In this document: positions 1 to 5,414 of the stretch, piece after piece | Layout of the letters: each line of letters begins with the position of its first letter | Numbering within the stretch: the stretch's first letter is position 1 | Assembly (NCBI GenBank): GCA_023423835.1 | Contig: JAFAEW010000136.1 | Span: 1 to 5,414 of the forward strand | DNA from: Bacteroidota bacterium | Lineage (GTDB): Bacteria; Bacteroidota; Bacteroidia; Chitinophagales; Chitinophagaceae | Reading direction: 5' to 3' | Length of the DNA: 5,414 nt | Notes under the pieces: generated by a model | Told to the model about the DNA's origin: nothing | Database searches by the model: none | The model's input: the letters and a program-made list of their open reading frames with translations, nothing else | Translations under genes and position numbers: made by a program

Positions 1-2310
1 GCCCGATGCTGCATTGCCCATCGGAATCTTTATGGTTTGATTGCCAACGATTTCGGCGGAAGTGGCGGCAAACTGCCTGCCGGTCATATCATAAATATTC
101 ACCTGGTATTTTCCCGGCGCTATGGAAGAAAATTTGATTGAAAGATCGCCTACTACCGGATTTGGTAGCAATAAGACCGATCCCGTGGGCGTGGGAGGCG
201 CATCTCCTCCATTGAAGGCAATATTGAAACTGGCTTTTGTGTTTCTGACGCCGTCAAAATAAAACAGATAAGTGTGATCCGGCTGCAGTCCGGTAATGGT
301 TGGCAGACTTCCGTTTCCTGAAAAGGTCTGGCAGGCAATAGGATCGGGAAAAGCCTGACCATTGGGGCAGGTTGCAACATCATAGATTGCCATTCTGATA
401 CCCTGGCCCGGACAATTGCTAAGCTCGGCCGGCAAGGTGGTGTAGTCGCGGACCGAAATATTTATTTCACCCAGCGATCCGGTTTTATATGCATAATAAG
501 CATTGTTGGTGACGTTGGTTCCTTTTCCCGTGCAATTCACCGCTTTGTATTGCGGATCGCCCTGGTGATTGCTCGTAGTATGAATGAGATCGAAATTAAC
601 GATGGTACCATCCGGTGTAGCAACTGTCGGAAAACTCACCGGACAGTCATCATTTTCGGGAATGATGGTTTGTAATGGCGTCATTTGTTTTGTGTAAAGT
701 CCGCAACTTCCAAAAGTAAAACTTTGATTTCTGGTGGTGTATTGCGCGCCTGCGAGGGCAGAACGGTCTAATGAACGCCGGTCAATGTAATTGGAAATTG
801 CGTAATGCATCACCTTCGGCGGATTCAACTCAGGAATAAAACTTCCTTCTCCGTCGGCGTTGATATGCGTGAGGTTCAGACAGTGCCCAAGTTCGTGGAG
901 TAAAACCGTTTCGAGGTCGTATTCATTGTTTGCCGGAAAACATGGCCCGTCCGTAATGGGATTATTACCTTGCGATACGCCATTGTTTCGTACTAAAATA
1001 TCGAATCCCGTTTTTTGGGCCGTTAAAACCGAAAACGGGCTCTCAATATAACAGGTTGAGCCCCAACTATAGGTTACCTCGAGCACGCCGGCACTCATTA
1101 CGGGAACGCCTGTATTCTTATTATCAAACACGATCAGGTTTACATTATCATCTGCAATCTTTTGGGTAGTTGTAGTCGCTCCCACTATAAAGTTTGCACC
1201 TACTGCATCCTTCCAGGTGGCAAGCGCCCGGAGGAAAGTATTTTTTGCCGTAGAGGTAGAGAAATCCTTTCCTCCTCCCGCCGTGCTCGTGCTGTACTGA
1301 ATTGTATAGCCTCCCTGGTCATTGGTATTCATGAGCCGCGGTTCGGTGATCACAACGGTGTCGATGCCCACCGAGGAGAAATCGAAATTGAAGTTGAGAA
1401 CCGAAAAAAACACGGTGAGATCTGTGGAAGACCTGATCTTACTTCCGTCGTTTAATACTACCTCAAATGGTCCCGTACCTGCCCGCGATGGAACCTTTAT
1501 CACAATTCTCGTATCGGTCCAGGAAACAAAATAGCCGGATGTATAAGGAACGTTATAATCCGGGGCGGCATTGTCGTTGTTGGCATCCTTGAAGTTGATA
1601 CCGCATTTTCCCGATGCCTTCGTTCCAAATCCGGTTCCGTTTATCGTAAGAAGATTATTTACCGGATCGAGTAACGCTCCGCCATTGACAGTGGAGGGAG
1701 AAAATGAAGTGATGGTTCCCAACACGCCGGCGCCACCCTCATCTACGCTGCCCGCATTCAGAACACCGGAAAACGTATCGGAAATTATCTTAAAAGGCCG
1801 GCCGGTTTTCGACTGCAGGAGAGGATAAAGATTTCCCCTGATATCGCGGTATTTTACAAAGGGTGCAGTAGCGGAATTTTCTTCAAGGTCATATTTTAAA
1901 AATCCCTGCTTACTCGAATAAACATCCCATAAGAGTTGACGGGTGGAAGGAGACTTTACGTCGATATTATTTCTTGAACAGAAAAAGATTCCGACCTTTC
2001 CTATATCGAGTTCAAGTAAATCGCTCACATGTAAAAACGTTCCGCCAACGCTTCCGCCCTGGGTTAAAACCTCTATTGTTTTCCCATTGTAATTCCCTTT
2101 AAACACCTTGTAGATTTCGATTTTATTGGCGGTATAAATCATCGAGTGATCATCGTTCCAAAAGGAGCGTTTATCCACAACCTTACCTTCGACAATTAAA
2201 CCCGACTGTTCAATTTTTTCCTGCAATTCCACCTTGAATAACTGGGCGCTGAGATTTCCGGACAATAGCAAAAGCAGACCGCCGAAAAGCAGTTGAACCA
2301 TTTTACGCAT
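1..2310 (-). CDS. Secreted multidomain metzincin-type metalloprotease with T9SS sorting domain (C-terminus cut by window edge)
   Basis: The reverse strand is open for 770 codons from ATG 2310 to base 1 with no stop or frame break. Residues 1-22 form a signal peptide (MRKM, then a Leu-rich core, cleavage likely after LSA22). Residues 23 to about 170 are an N-terminal beta-rich domain containing EGKVV and VFKG. Residues 199-302 resemble an IPT/TIG Ig-like domain (TITSFSP, INGTGFG). The catalytic region, about 350-530, has FLRALATWKD (359-368), the zinc motif HELGHCLNLTH (His472, Glu473, His476, His482) and a Met-turn VMHY (Met501). Residues 553-701 form an NDDC-type beta-sandwich common in Bacteroidota secreted proteins. 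The type A T9SS sorting domain starts near 711 (PNPV at 716-719, NIYDMTG) and lacks roughly its last 20 residues. Position 8 of the zinc motif is Asn rather than the usual Gly. By inference the protein is exported by Sec, passes the outer membrane by T9SS and digests or binds extracellular protein; the substrate cannot be read from the sequence. The start is supported by a clear AAAGGAG. Confidence 0.9.
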   Translation of the reverse strand, partial: MRKMVQLLFGGLLLLLSGNLSAQLFKVELQEKIEQSGLIVEGKVVDKRSFWNDDHSMIYTANKIEIYKVFKGNYNGKTIEVLTQGGSVGGTFLHVSDLLELDIGKVGIFFCSRNNIDVKSPSTRQLLWDVYSSKQGFLKYDLEENSATAPFVKYRDIRGNLYPLLQSKTGRPFKIISDTFSGVLNAGSVDEGGAGVLGTITSFSPSTVNGGALLDPVNNLLTINGTGFGTKASGKCGINFKDANNDNAAPDYNVPYTSGYFVSWTDTRIVIKVPSRAGTGPFEVVLNDGSKIRSSTDLTVFFSVLNFNFDFSSVGIDTVVITEPRLMNTNDQGGYTIQYSTSTAGGGKDFSTSTAKNTFLRALATWKDAVGANFIVGATTTTQKIADDNVNLIVFDNKNTGVPVMSAGVLEVTYSWGSTCYIESPFSVLTAQKTGFDILVRNNGVSQGNNPITDGPCFPANNEYDLETVLLHELGHCLNLTHINADGEGSFIPELNPPKVMHYAISNYIDRRSLDRSALAGAQYTTRNQSFTFGSCGLYTKQMTPLQTIIPENDDCPVSFPTVATPDGTIVNFDLIHTTSNHQGDPQYKAVNCTGKGTNVTNNAYYAYKTGSLGEINISVRDYTTLPAELSNCPGQGIRMAIYDVATCPNGQAFPDPIACQTFSGNGSLPTITGLQPDHTYLFYFDGVRNTKASFNIAFNGGDAPPTPTGSVLLLPNPVVGDLSIKFSSIAPGKYQVNIYDMTGRQFAATSAEIVGNQTIKIPMGNAASG

Positions 2311-2316
2311 AAATTT

Positions 2317-2323
2317 CTCCTTT
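2317..2323 (-). promoter_or_regulatory. Shine-Dalgarno sequence of the metalloprotease gene
   Basis: On the minus strand AAAGGAG lies six bases before ATG 2310. It is notable because the other gene starts in the window have no comparable purine-rich site. It favours this ATG over the in-frame ATG three codons downstream. Confidence 0.6.
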
Positions 2324-2339
2324 GTGACAACTAATTAAA

Positions 2340-2373
2340 CGAATATAGATTAAAGTAATTATTTTAAAATCAA
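2340..2373 (-). promoter_or_regulatory. Probable Bacteroidota-type promoter of the metalloprotease gene
   Basis: On the minus strand TATATTCG (2347-2340) matches seven of eight positions of the Bacteroidota -7 element TAnnTTTG. A TTG at 2373-2371 lies 23 bases upstream, at the long end of the spacing accepted for the -33 element. The implied transcript start near 2333 gives a leader of about 20-25 bases that retains the Shine-Dalgarno site. The spacer is very A/T-rich and includes the palindrome ATTTTAAAAT at 2361-2370. Confidence 0.35.
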
Positions 2374-2446
2374 TCCCGGTGTTTTTTGTTCGGCTAAAGA
2401 CGGCCTAATCGCGGTGCTTGATTGTAGAAGTTCGAGGCCTGAAAAT

Positions 2447-2476
2447 AAAAAAGGCTCTCTTCCGAAGGCCCTTTTT
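2447..2476 (-). terminator. Rho-independent terminator downstream of the PUR/DUF3276 gene
   Basis: Read on the minus strand, AAAAAGGGC (2476-2468) pairs with GCCTTTTTT (2455-2447), giving a nine-pair stem with one G-U pair and a run of six T at the 3' end. The 12-base loop contains CTTCGG. It begins 23 bases after the DUF3276 stop codon. Because the A and T runs are symmetric it might also work on the plus strand, but no plus-strand gene ends here. It separates the DUF3276 transcript from the metalloprotease gene. Confidence 0.7.
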
Positions 2477-2499
2477 ACTCATTCAATTTAAAAACTTTA

Positions 2500-2928
2500 T
2501 TACCATTTTTCTACGTCCTCAGTGTCATTGCTGTTGAGGGAAAAATTATTTTCTACAGGTTCTGCAATTTTATCATCCAGCTTTTCTGCGTCTTCTTCCA
2601 CAGGGGTTGCATTGGTTACCGGTTCTTCACCTTCCGGATATTCGTGGTTGAATGCATCAAAATCGAAGTCGGGCATGATATCCGTTTTCACATAATCCAC
2701 CGCTTCATTTAAAGCCTTAATGAACTTATTGAAATCCTCCTTGTACAGGAAAATTTTATGCCGGTCGTAACCGTCTTCGTTAAAACGTTTTCTGCTTTCA
2801 GTAATGGTTAAGAAATAATCGTTTCCACGTGTGGCTCTCACATCAAAAAAATACGTTCTTCTTTTTCCTGCTCTTATACGTTTGCTGTACACGCTTTCCA
2901 TTTTCTTTTCATTGTTATCGTACGCCAC
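2500..2928 (-). CDS. PUR/DUF3276 family nucleic-acid-binding protein
   Basis: This 142-residue cytosolic protein matches, from memory, the PUR-like DUF3276 family of Bacteroidota, whose relatives (Pur-alpha, Borrelia BpuR) bind single-stranded DNA or RNA. The core at residues 12-81 shows the family blocks KRRTYFFDVR (22-31), DYFLTITESRKRF (37-49), HKIFLYKEDF (57-66) and a C-terminal helix to about 81, which fits one PUR repeat. Residues 82-142 are a Pro- and acid-rich low-complexity tail, probably disordered, ending in Trp. No signal peptide or membrane segment is visible. The start is GTG at 2928; an in-frame stop at 2937-2935 rules out extension, and the next choice is ATG at 2901 (residue 10). 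I prefer GTG because residues 2-9 resemble the N-terminus I remember in relatives. The gene has its own promoter and terminator, so it is probably monocistronic. The specific target is unknown. Confidence 0.9.
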   Translation of the reverse strand: MAYDNNEKKMESVYSKRIRAGKRRTYFFDVRATRGNDYFLTITESRKRFNEDGYDRHKIFLYKEDFNKFIKALNEAVDYVKTDIMPDFDFDAFNHEYPEGEEPVTNATPVEEDAEKLDDKIAEPVENNFSLNSNDTEDVEKW

Positions 2929-2965
2929 TTTCGATTAATTTAAGTTGAATAATAAATTATTGGGG

Positions 2966-2995
2966 CAAATATAGTATTGTTTTCAAATTGCCAAA
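2966..2995 (-). promoter_or_regulatory. Bacteroidota-type promoter of the PUR/DUF3276 gene
   Basis: On the minus strand TATATTTG (2973-2966) is an exact match to the -7 consensus TAnnTTTG, and TTTG (2995-2992) lies 18 bases upstream as the -33 element. Transcription would start near 2959, giving a leader of about 30 A/T-rich bases before GTG 2928. It lies in the 110-base gap after the ABC exporter stop, so the two genes need not be cotranscribed. Confidence 0.6.
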
Positions 2996-2999
2996 ATTT

Positions 3000-3018
3000 T
3001 AAACGGTATTAACGTTTA
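3000..3018 (-). other. Small inverted repeat between the ABC exporter and DUF3276 genes
   Basis: TAAACG (3000-3005) and CGTTTA (3013-3018) form a perfect six-base inverted repeat with a seven-base loop. It starts 20 bases after the ABC exporter stop and ends 4 bases upstream of the -33 element of the DUF3276 promoter. It could be a weak terminator for the exporter (only AAAATTTT follows, no clean T run) or an operator for the DUF3276 promoter. The sequence alone does not decide, and chance is possible. Confidence 0.3.
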
Positions 3019-3038
3019 CTTTTTTCATTATTTCTTCT

Positions 3039-4856
3039 TCAAACCGCATCTTCCACATTTTGCAGATGATAGAGTTCATTATAATATCCGTTCAAAGCCA
3101 TTAATTCCTCATGGGTTCCCTGCTCAATTATTTCTCCGTCATCCATGATGATTATCTGATCAAAATTGAAAACCGTGAAGATACGGTGTGTAATAAGTAT
3201 GGCCGTTTTATCGGCAAGAATGGTATAAAGATTTTGAATAATCCTGTTTTCGGTTTTCGCATCCACGGCACTCAGACTGTCGTCGAAAACAAGGATCTGC
3301 GGGTTCTTGATAAGGGCTCTGGCAATGGAAATTCTCTGCTTCTGGCCGCCACTCAGGGTAACTCCGCGTTCGCCAACAAACGTATTGTAATCGTCGGGCA
3401 ATGAATTGATTTCCTCATGGATGCCGGCATTTTTTGCGGCCTGCAAAACTCTCTCGTCAGAAGGATTACCGGTTAATCCAAAACTGATATTTCTCGAAAT
3501 GCTGTCGCTAAATAAAAACACATCCTGCGGAACAAAGCTGATATCGTTTCTGAGGTCGTGAAGGGGAATATGTCTGATATCCTGCCCTCCTATCATGATC
3601 TTTCCTTTGTCTGGATCATAAAACCGGAGCAATAGCTGCGCAACCGTTGATTTTCCGCTGCCAGTCCTTCCGATGATCAATACCTTCTGGCCTTTTTTTA
3701 TGGTAAGTGAAAAATCTTTTAATGCTTTTATGCCCGTATGCGGATAAGTAAAATTTACATGATCAAAAACAATATCACCCGACAGATCGAAATTTGCAAC
3801 AGGATGTGCGGAGTCGCCGATTTTTGATTCCGTCATCAGAAATTCATTGATCCTTTTTTGTGAGGCAGATGCTCTCTGAATCATACTCGCCACCTGCCCG
3901 ATTGCAGAAACCGGAAAGGTCAGCATATTGATATAAATAACGAATTCAACGATAACACCGATTTTCTGCGGATCGTTCAAAGCCATATTGCCACCGATAA
4001 AAATGGTAAGCAGTGTGCTGAGACCTACCATGAGCGTCATGCTCGGAAAATAGAAGGCTTCAACCTTTGCAAGGCCAACGGCATTCTTCCGGTAGTTCTC
4101 GGTGTTTTTTAGAAAAAAAAGTTGCATGGCTTTTTCCTGCACAAAAGATTTAATTACCCTGATCCCGGAATAGGATTCCTGTGCATCGGTAGTGAGTTCA
4201 GACAGCGACGCCTGCACCTTCTCACTCTTCTTATGAATGATCGTGTTTACAAAATAGATCGTAATCGCAAGAATAGGAAGCGGTGCGAGGACAATGAGAC
4301 TCAGATAAACGTCTTTCCTAAACATGTTAACCACACAAAGAGTAATCAATGAAACCAGGTTTACGAAATACATAATGGCCGGTCCGGTATACATTCGTAC
4401 GCGGCTCACATCTTCAGAAATGCGGTTCATGAGATCACCCGTTCTATGGGTCTTGAAAAATGCTACGTCCAGCTTTTGATAATGCCGGTAGATCTCATTT
4501 TTCATATCATATTCTACATGCCTGCTCATTACAACCAGGGTCTGCCGCATCATGAACATGAAAATTCCCCGGATTAAAGCCAATATCAGAATTGTGAGAC
4601 TGCAAACCAAAACCAATGTCTTAAAATCCATCGTCTCAACCCAACTGACAAAATAGCTAACCAGCCAGTTGAAGGATGCATTCAGGTGAACCGGTTTGGC
4701 ACCCGGCAGGTGCGCCTGTACCACATTTACAATATATCCGGTGATTTCGGGAGCGAGCACAGCGAAGTAATTGGAAGCGATTACGAAAACTATTCCAATC
4801 AAAAACCGGAACCGGTATTTCCAAAAGTATTTATTAACCGCCGATAAGTGCTTCAA
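3039..4856 (-). CDS. ABC exporter half-transporter (permease-ATPase fusion) with Asp at the catalytic carboxylate position
   Basis: From TTG 4856 the protein has 605 residues, normal for an MsbA/MdlA/BmrC-type exporter half in the inner membrane. Six membrane segments lie near 17-36, 81-101, 157-178, 182-204, 268-289 and 299-321, with an unusually long loop (about 40-80) between the first two. The ATPase domain from about 358 has an aromatic A-loop (Tyr371), Walker A GRTGSGKST (Lys402), Q-loop Gln444, signature LSGGQ (501-505), Walker B LVFDD (Asp525, Asp526), D-loop SLSAVD and H-loop His557. Asp526 replaces the usual catalytic Glu, as in the degenerate-site subunits of heterodimeric exporters (TM287, BmrC, MdlA). 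No partner half lies in this window, so it may pair with a protein encoded elsewhere or act as a homodimer. The substrate (lipid, drug or peptide) cannot be told. The frame continues upstream to TTG 4907 (622 residues), but a -7 promoter match lies inside that extension, and starting at 4856 gives MKHLSAVNKYFWKY, which resembles relatives I remember. The start is therefore uncertain. Confidence 0.92.
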   Translation of the reverse strand: MKHLSAVNKYFWKYRFRFLIGIVFVIASNYFAVLAPEITGYIVNVVQAHLPGAKPVHLNASFNWLVSYFVSWVETMDFKTLVLVCSLTILILALIRGIFMFMMRQTLVVMSRHVEYDMKNEIYRHYQKLDVAFFKTHRTGDLMNRISEDVSRVRMYTGPAIMYFVNLVSLITLCVVNMFRKDVYLSLIVLAPLPILAITIYFVNTIIHKKSEKVQASLSELTTDAQESYSGIRVIKSFVQEKAMQLFFLKNTENYRKNAVGLAKVEAFYFPSMTLMVGLSTLLTIFIGGNMALNDPQKIGVIVEFVIYINMLTFPVSAIGQVASMIQRASASQKRINEFLMTESKIGDSAHPVANFDLSGDIVFDHVNFTYPHTGIKALKDFSLTIKKGQKVLIIGRTGSGKSTVAQLLLRFYDPDKGKIMIGGQDIRHIPLHDLRNDISFVPQDVFLFSDSISRNISFGLTGNPSDERVLQAAKNAGIHEEINSLPDDYNTFVGERGVTLSGGQKQRISIARALIKNPQILVFDDSLSAVDAKTENRIIQNLYTILADKTAILITHRIFTVFNFDQIIIMDDGEIIEQGTHEELMALNGYYNELYHLQNVEDAV

Positions 4857-4868
4857 AAGAATTTTTTG

Positions 4869-4876
4869 CAAATTTA
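4869..4876 (-). promoter_or_regulatory. Candidate -7 promoter element of the ABC exporter gene
   Basis: On the minus strand TAAATTTG is an exact match to the Bacteroidota -7 element TAnnTTTG. It lies 12 bases upstream of TTG 4856, so transcription would begin only a few bases before that codon. No convincing TTG -33 element is found 17-23 bases upstream. If functional, it excludes the longer start at 4907 for this transcript. Confidence 0.4.
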
Positions 4877-4920
4877 GTACAATGCGCTTAGATGAAGGAA
4901 AACGCAAAACCTGAGGGTAT

Positions 4921-4928
4921 TATTTTTG
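4921..4928 (+). promoter_or_regulatory. Candidate -7 promoter element of the 81-residue protein gene
   Basis: TATTTTTG matches TAnnTTTG exactly. It would start transcription near 4935 and give a leader of about 44 bases before ATG 4979. I see no clear TTG at the expected -33 position. It faces away from the exporter's candidate element at 4869-4876, so the 122-base gap between 4856 and 4979 would hold two divergent promoters. Confidence 0.35.
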
Positions 4929-4978
4929 AATGAAAATGAAAGACAAAATGAAAACCTCAAAGAATTAATTAAATCATC

Positions 4979-5224
4979 ATGGACCAGAGACAAACCTTTT
5001 CAGATATTTCCGAATTGAAAAACATTCTTATAAAGTTGATTGAAGACAAAAAAAATGCAGATTTTTTGATTGAAAAAAACGGACTCACGAGATTGTCCGG
5101 TGTAATAAACGAATTGAAGGAAGGAGGCGATAACCTAATTGTCGTTAACGGTAATAACGAAATAAAATTAAACGACATTATTGCTGTAAACGGAATTTTT
5201 CAATACGATTATTCTGAATGCTGA
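4979..5224 (+). CDS. Small conserved-looking protein of unknown function (81 residues)
   Basis: ATG 4979 to TGA 5222-5224. I cannot name a function. The composition is that of a real soluble protein: an amphipathic helix near residues 7-26 (SDISELKNILIKLIEDKK), then a run of short alternating strands (28-33, 36-45, 52-56, 60-64, 66-71), and a distinctive end IIAVNGIFQYDYSEC (67-81). The shape suggests a helix followed by a small beta-barrel. I recall short Bacteroidota hypothetical proteins with a similar IIAVNG...YSEC ending, but cannot verify this here. There is no signal peptide or membrane segment. The strand pattern with an I-L-x-x-I ending loosely recalls Rof-type Rho-binding proteins, which is speculation only. 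It is divergent from the ABC exporter gene and lies 107 bases before the next plus-strand gene. The opposite-strand frame at 4969-5178 is a shadow. No strong Shine-Dalgarno sequence precedes the start. Confidence 0.75.
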   Translation: MDQRQTFSDISELKNILIKLIEDKKNADFLIEKNGLTRLSGVINELKEGGDNLIVVNGNNEIKLNDIIAVNGIFQYDYSEC

Positions 5225-5331
5225 TTCAAATCAAAAAAAAATTGCCGGCCTGTTTTGCTGTTGACATAGGGCTGTCATTGCCTGTTGTGATATTTGTTTA
5301 TCAAATTTATTAAACAATTAAATGTTTTTTT
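5225..5331 (+). other. Intergenic region with a small hairpin and a possible weak promoter
   Basis: After the stop of the 81-residue gene come nine A (5233-5241), then a perfect inverted repeat TGACA (5262-5266) / TGTCA (5273-5277) with a six-base loop but no following T run, so it is not a good terminator. GATATTTG (5289-5296) matches seven of eight positions of the -7 element TAnnTTTG and could promote the next gene from about 36 bases upstream of its ATG, but no well-spaced -33 TTG is present. The last 35 bases are strongly A/T-rich, as usual before gene starts in this phylum. Confidence 0.3.
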
Positions 5332-5414
5332 ATGGGTACAACAGAAACAGCTCGCGTTGATCAGTTATCAGAAGTTATCAGCCAGCAAGAATTATTGGCA
5401 CACTGGCAGGGCCA
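5332..5414 (+). CDS. Start of a probable DinB-family protein (cut by window edge)
   Basis: ATG 5332 opens a frame that stays open to the window end: 27 complete codons, MGTTETARVDQLSEVISQQE followed by LLAHWQG. The segment ELLAHWQG resembles the beginning of Bacteroidota DinB-like four-helix proteins, which I remember as having LL.HWQGHRRLTR near their N-terminus. DinB-family proteins are metal-binding four-helix bundles, often thiol-dependent transferases or stress-related proteins of unknown activity. No metal ligand is visible in this fragment, so the assignment rests on one short match from memory. An out-of-frame ATG at 5322 leads to a stop after 12 codons and is not the start. There is no clear Shine-Dalgarno sequence. 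Confidence 0.5.
   Translation, partial: MGTTETARVDQLSEVISQQELLAHWQG

Noticed and set aside
153..383. Minus-strand 76-codon frame with Met-Met start
   Set aside because: It is an out-of-frame shadow of the metalloprotease C-terminal region, where the PNPV sorting motif reads in the other frame.
1162..1828. Plus-strand frames of 70-97 codons across the metalloprotease region
   Set aside because: They lie opposite a continuous 770-codon minus-strand frame with recognisable domains, and their translations have no recognisable motifs.
4113..4120. Run of eight identical bases inside the ABC exporter gene, considered as a phase-variable or slippage site
   Set aside because: The frame is intact, the run is short, and no other sign of phase variation is present; A/T-rich genomes contain many such runs.
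3111..4352. Plus-strand frames opposite the ABC exporter (3111-3404 and 4122-4352)
   Set aside because: They are antisense shadows of a gene with all ABC motifs in frame.
4969..5178. Minus-strand 69-codon frame opposite the 81-residue gene
   Set aside because: Ser/Phe/Ile-rich translation typical of the complement of an A-rich gene. The plus-strand frame has a plausible helix-strand pattern and a promoter-like element upstream.
5261..5280. TTGACA considered as a sigma-70-type -35 box for the DinB-like gene
   Set aside because: No TATAAT-like element at 16-18 bases downstream, and Bacteroidota use a different consensus.
1..5414. Search for CRISPR repeats, transposase genes, tRNA or rRNA genes and defence-system genes
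   Set aside because: No repeated spacers, terminal inverted repeats with a transposase, RNA-gene folds or defence domains were seen.

Overview
The window looks like chromosomal DNA of a Bacteroidota bacterium, most likely in or near the Chitinophagaceae/Sphingobacteriia. Four things point there: a secreted protein ending in a type IX secretion (T9SS) sorting domain, a PUR/DUF3276 protein (a family typical of this phylum), several exact or near matches to the Bacteroidota -7 promoter element TAnnTTTG, and A/T-rich gene starts with mostly weak Shine-Dalgarno sequences. The genus assignment rests on remembered family resemblance, not on a search.

Layout. Positions 1-2310 (minus strand) are one uninterrupted reading frame that runs off the left edge: a secreted multidomain metalloprotease with signal peptide, N-terminal beta domain, IPT/TIG domain, metzincin-type zinc site with Met-turn, NDDC-type beta-sandwich and the start of a T9SS type A C-terminal domain. 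Positions 2311-2499 hold its probable promoter and a rho-independent terminator for the next gene. Positions 2500-2928 (minus) encode a PUR/DUF3276 nucleic-acid-binding protein with its own good promoter. Positions 3039-4856 (minus; 4907 if the longest frame is used) encode a full-length type IV ABC exporter half-transporter with Asp where the catalytic Glu normally follows Walker B. Divergent from it, 4979-5224 (plus) encodes an 81-residue cytosolic protein of unknown function. At 5332 a further plus-strand gene begins, probably a DinB-family protein, cut by the right edge.

The three minus-strand genes point the same way, but each appears to have its own promoter and the gaps are 110 and 189 bases, so they are probably separate transcription units. 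I see no CRISPR array, mobile element, rRNA or tRNA, and no compelling multi-gene novel system. The points most worth a second look are the Asn in the metzincin zinc motif, the ABC exporter with a degenerate catalytic carboxylate and no adjacent partner, its non-ATG start behind an internal -7 element, and the small conserved-looking 81-residue protein.
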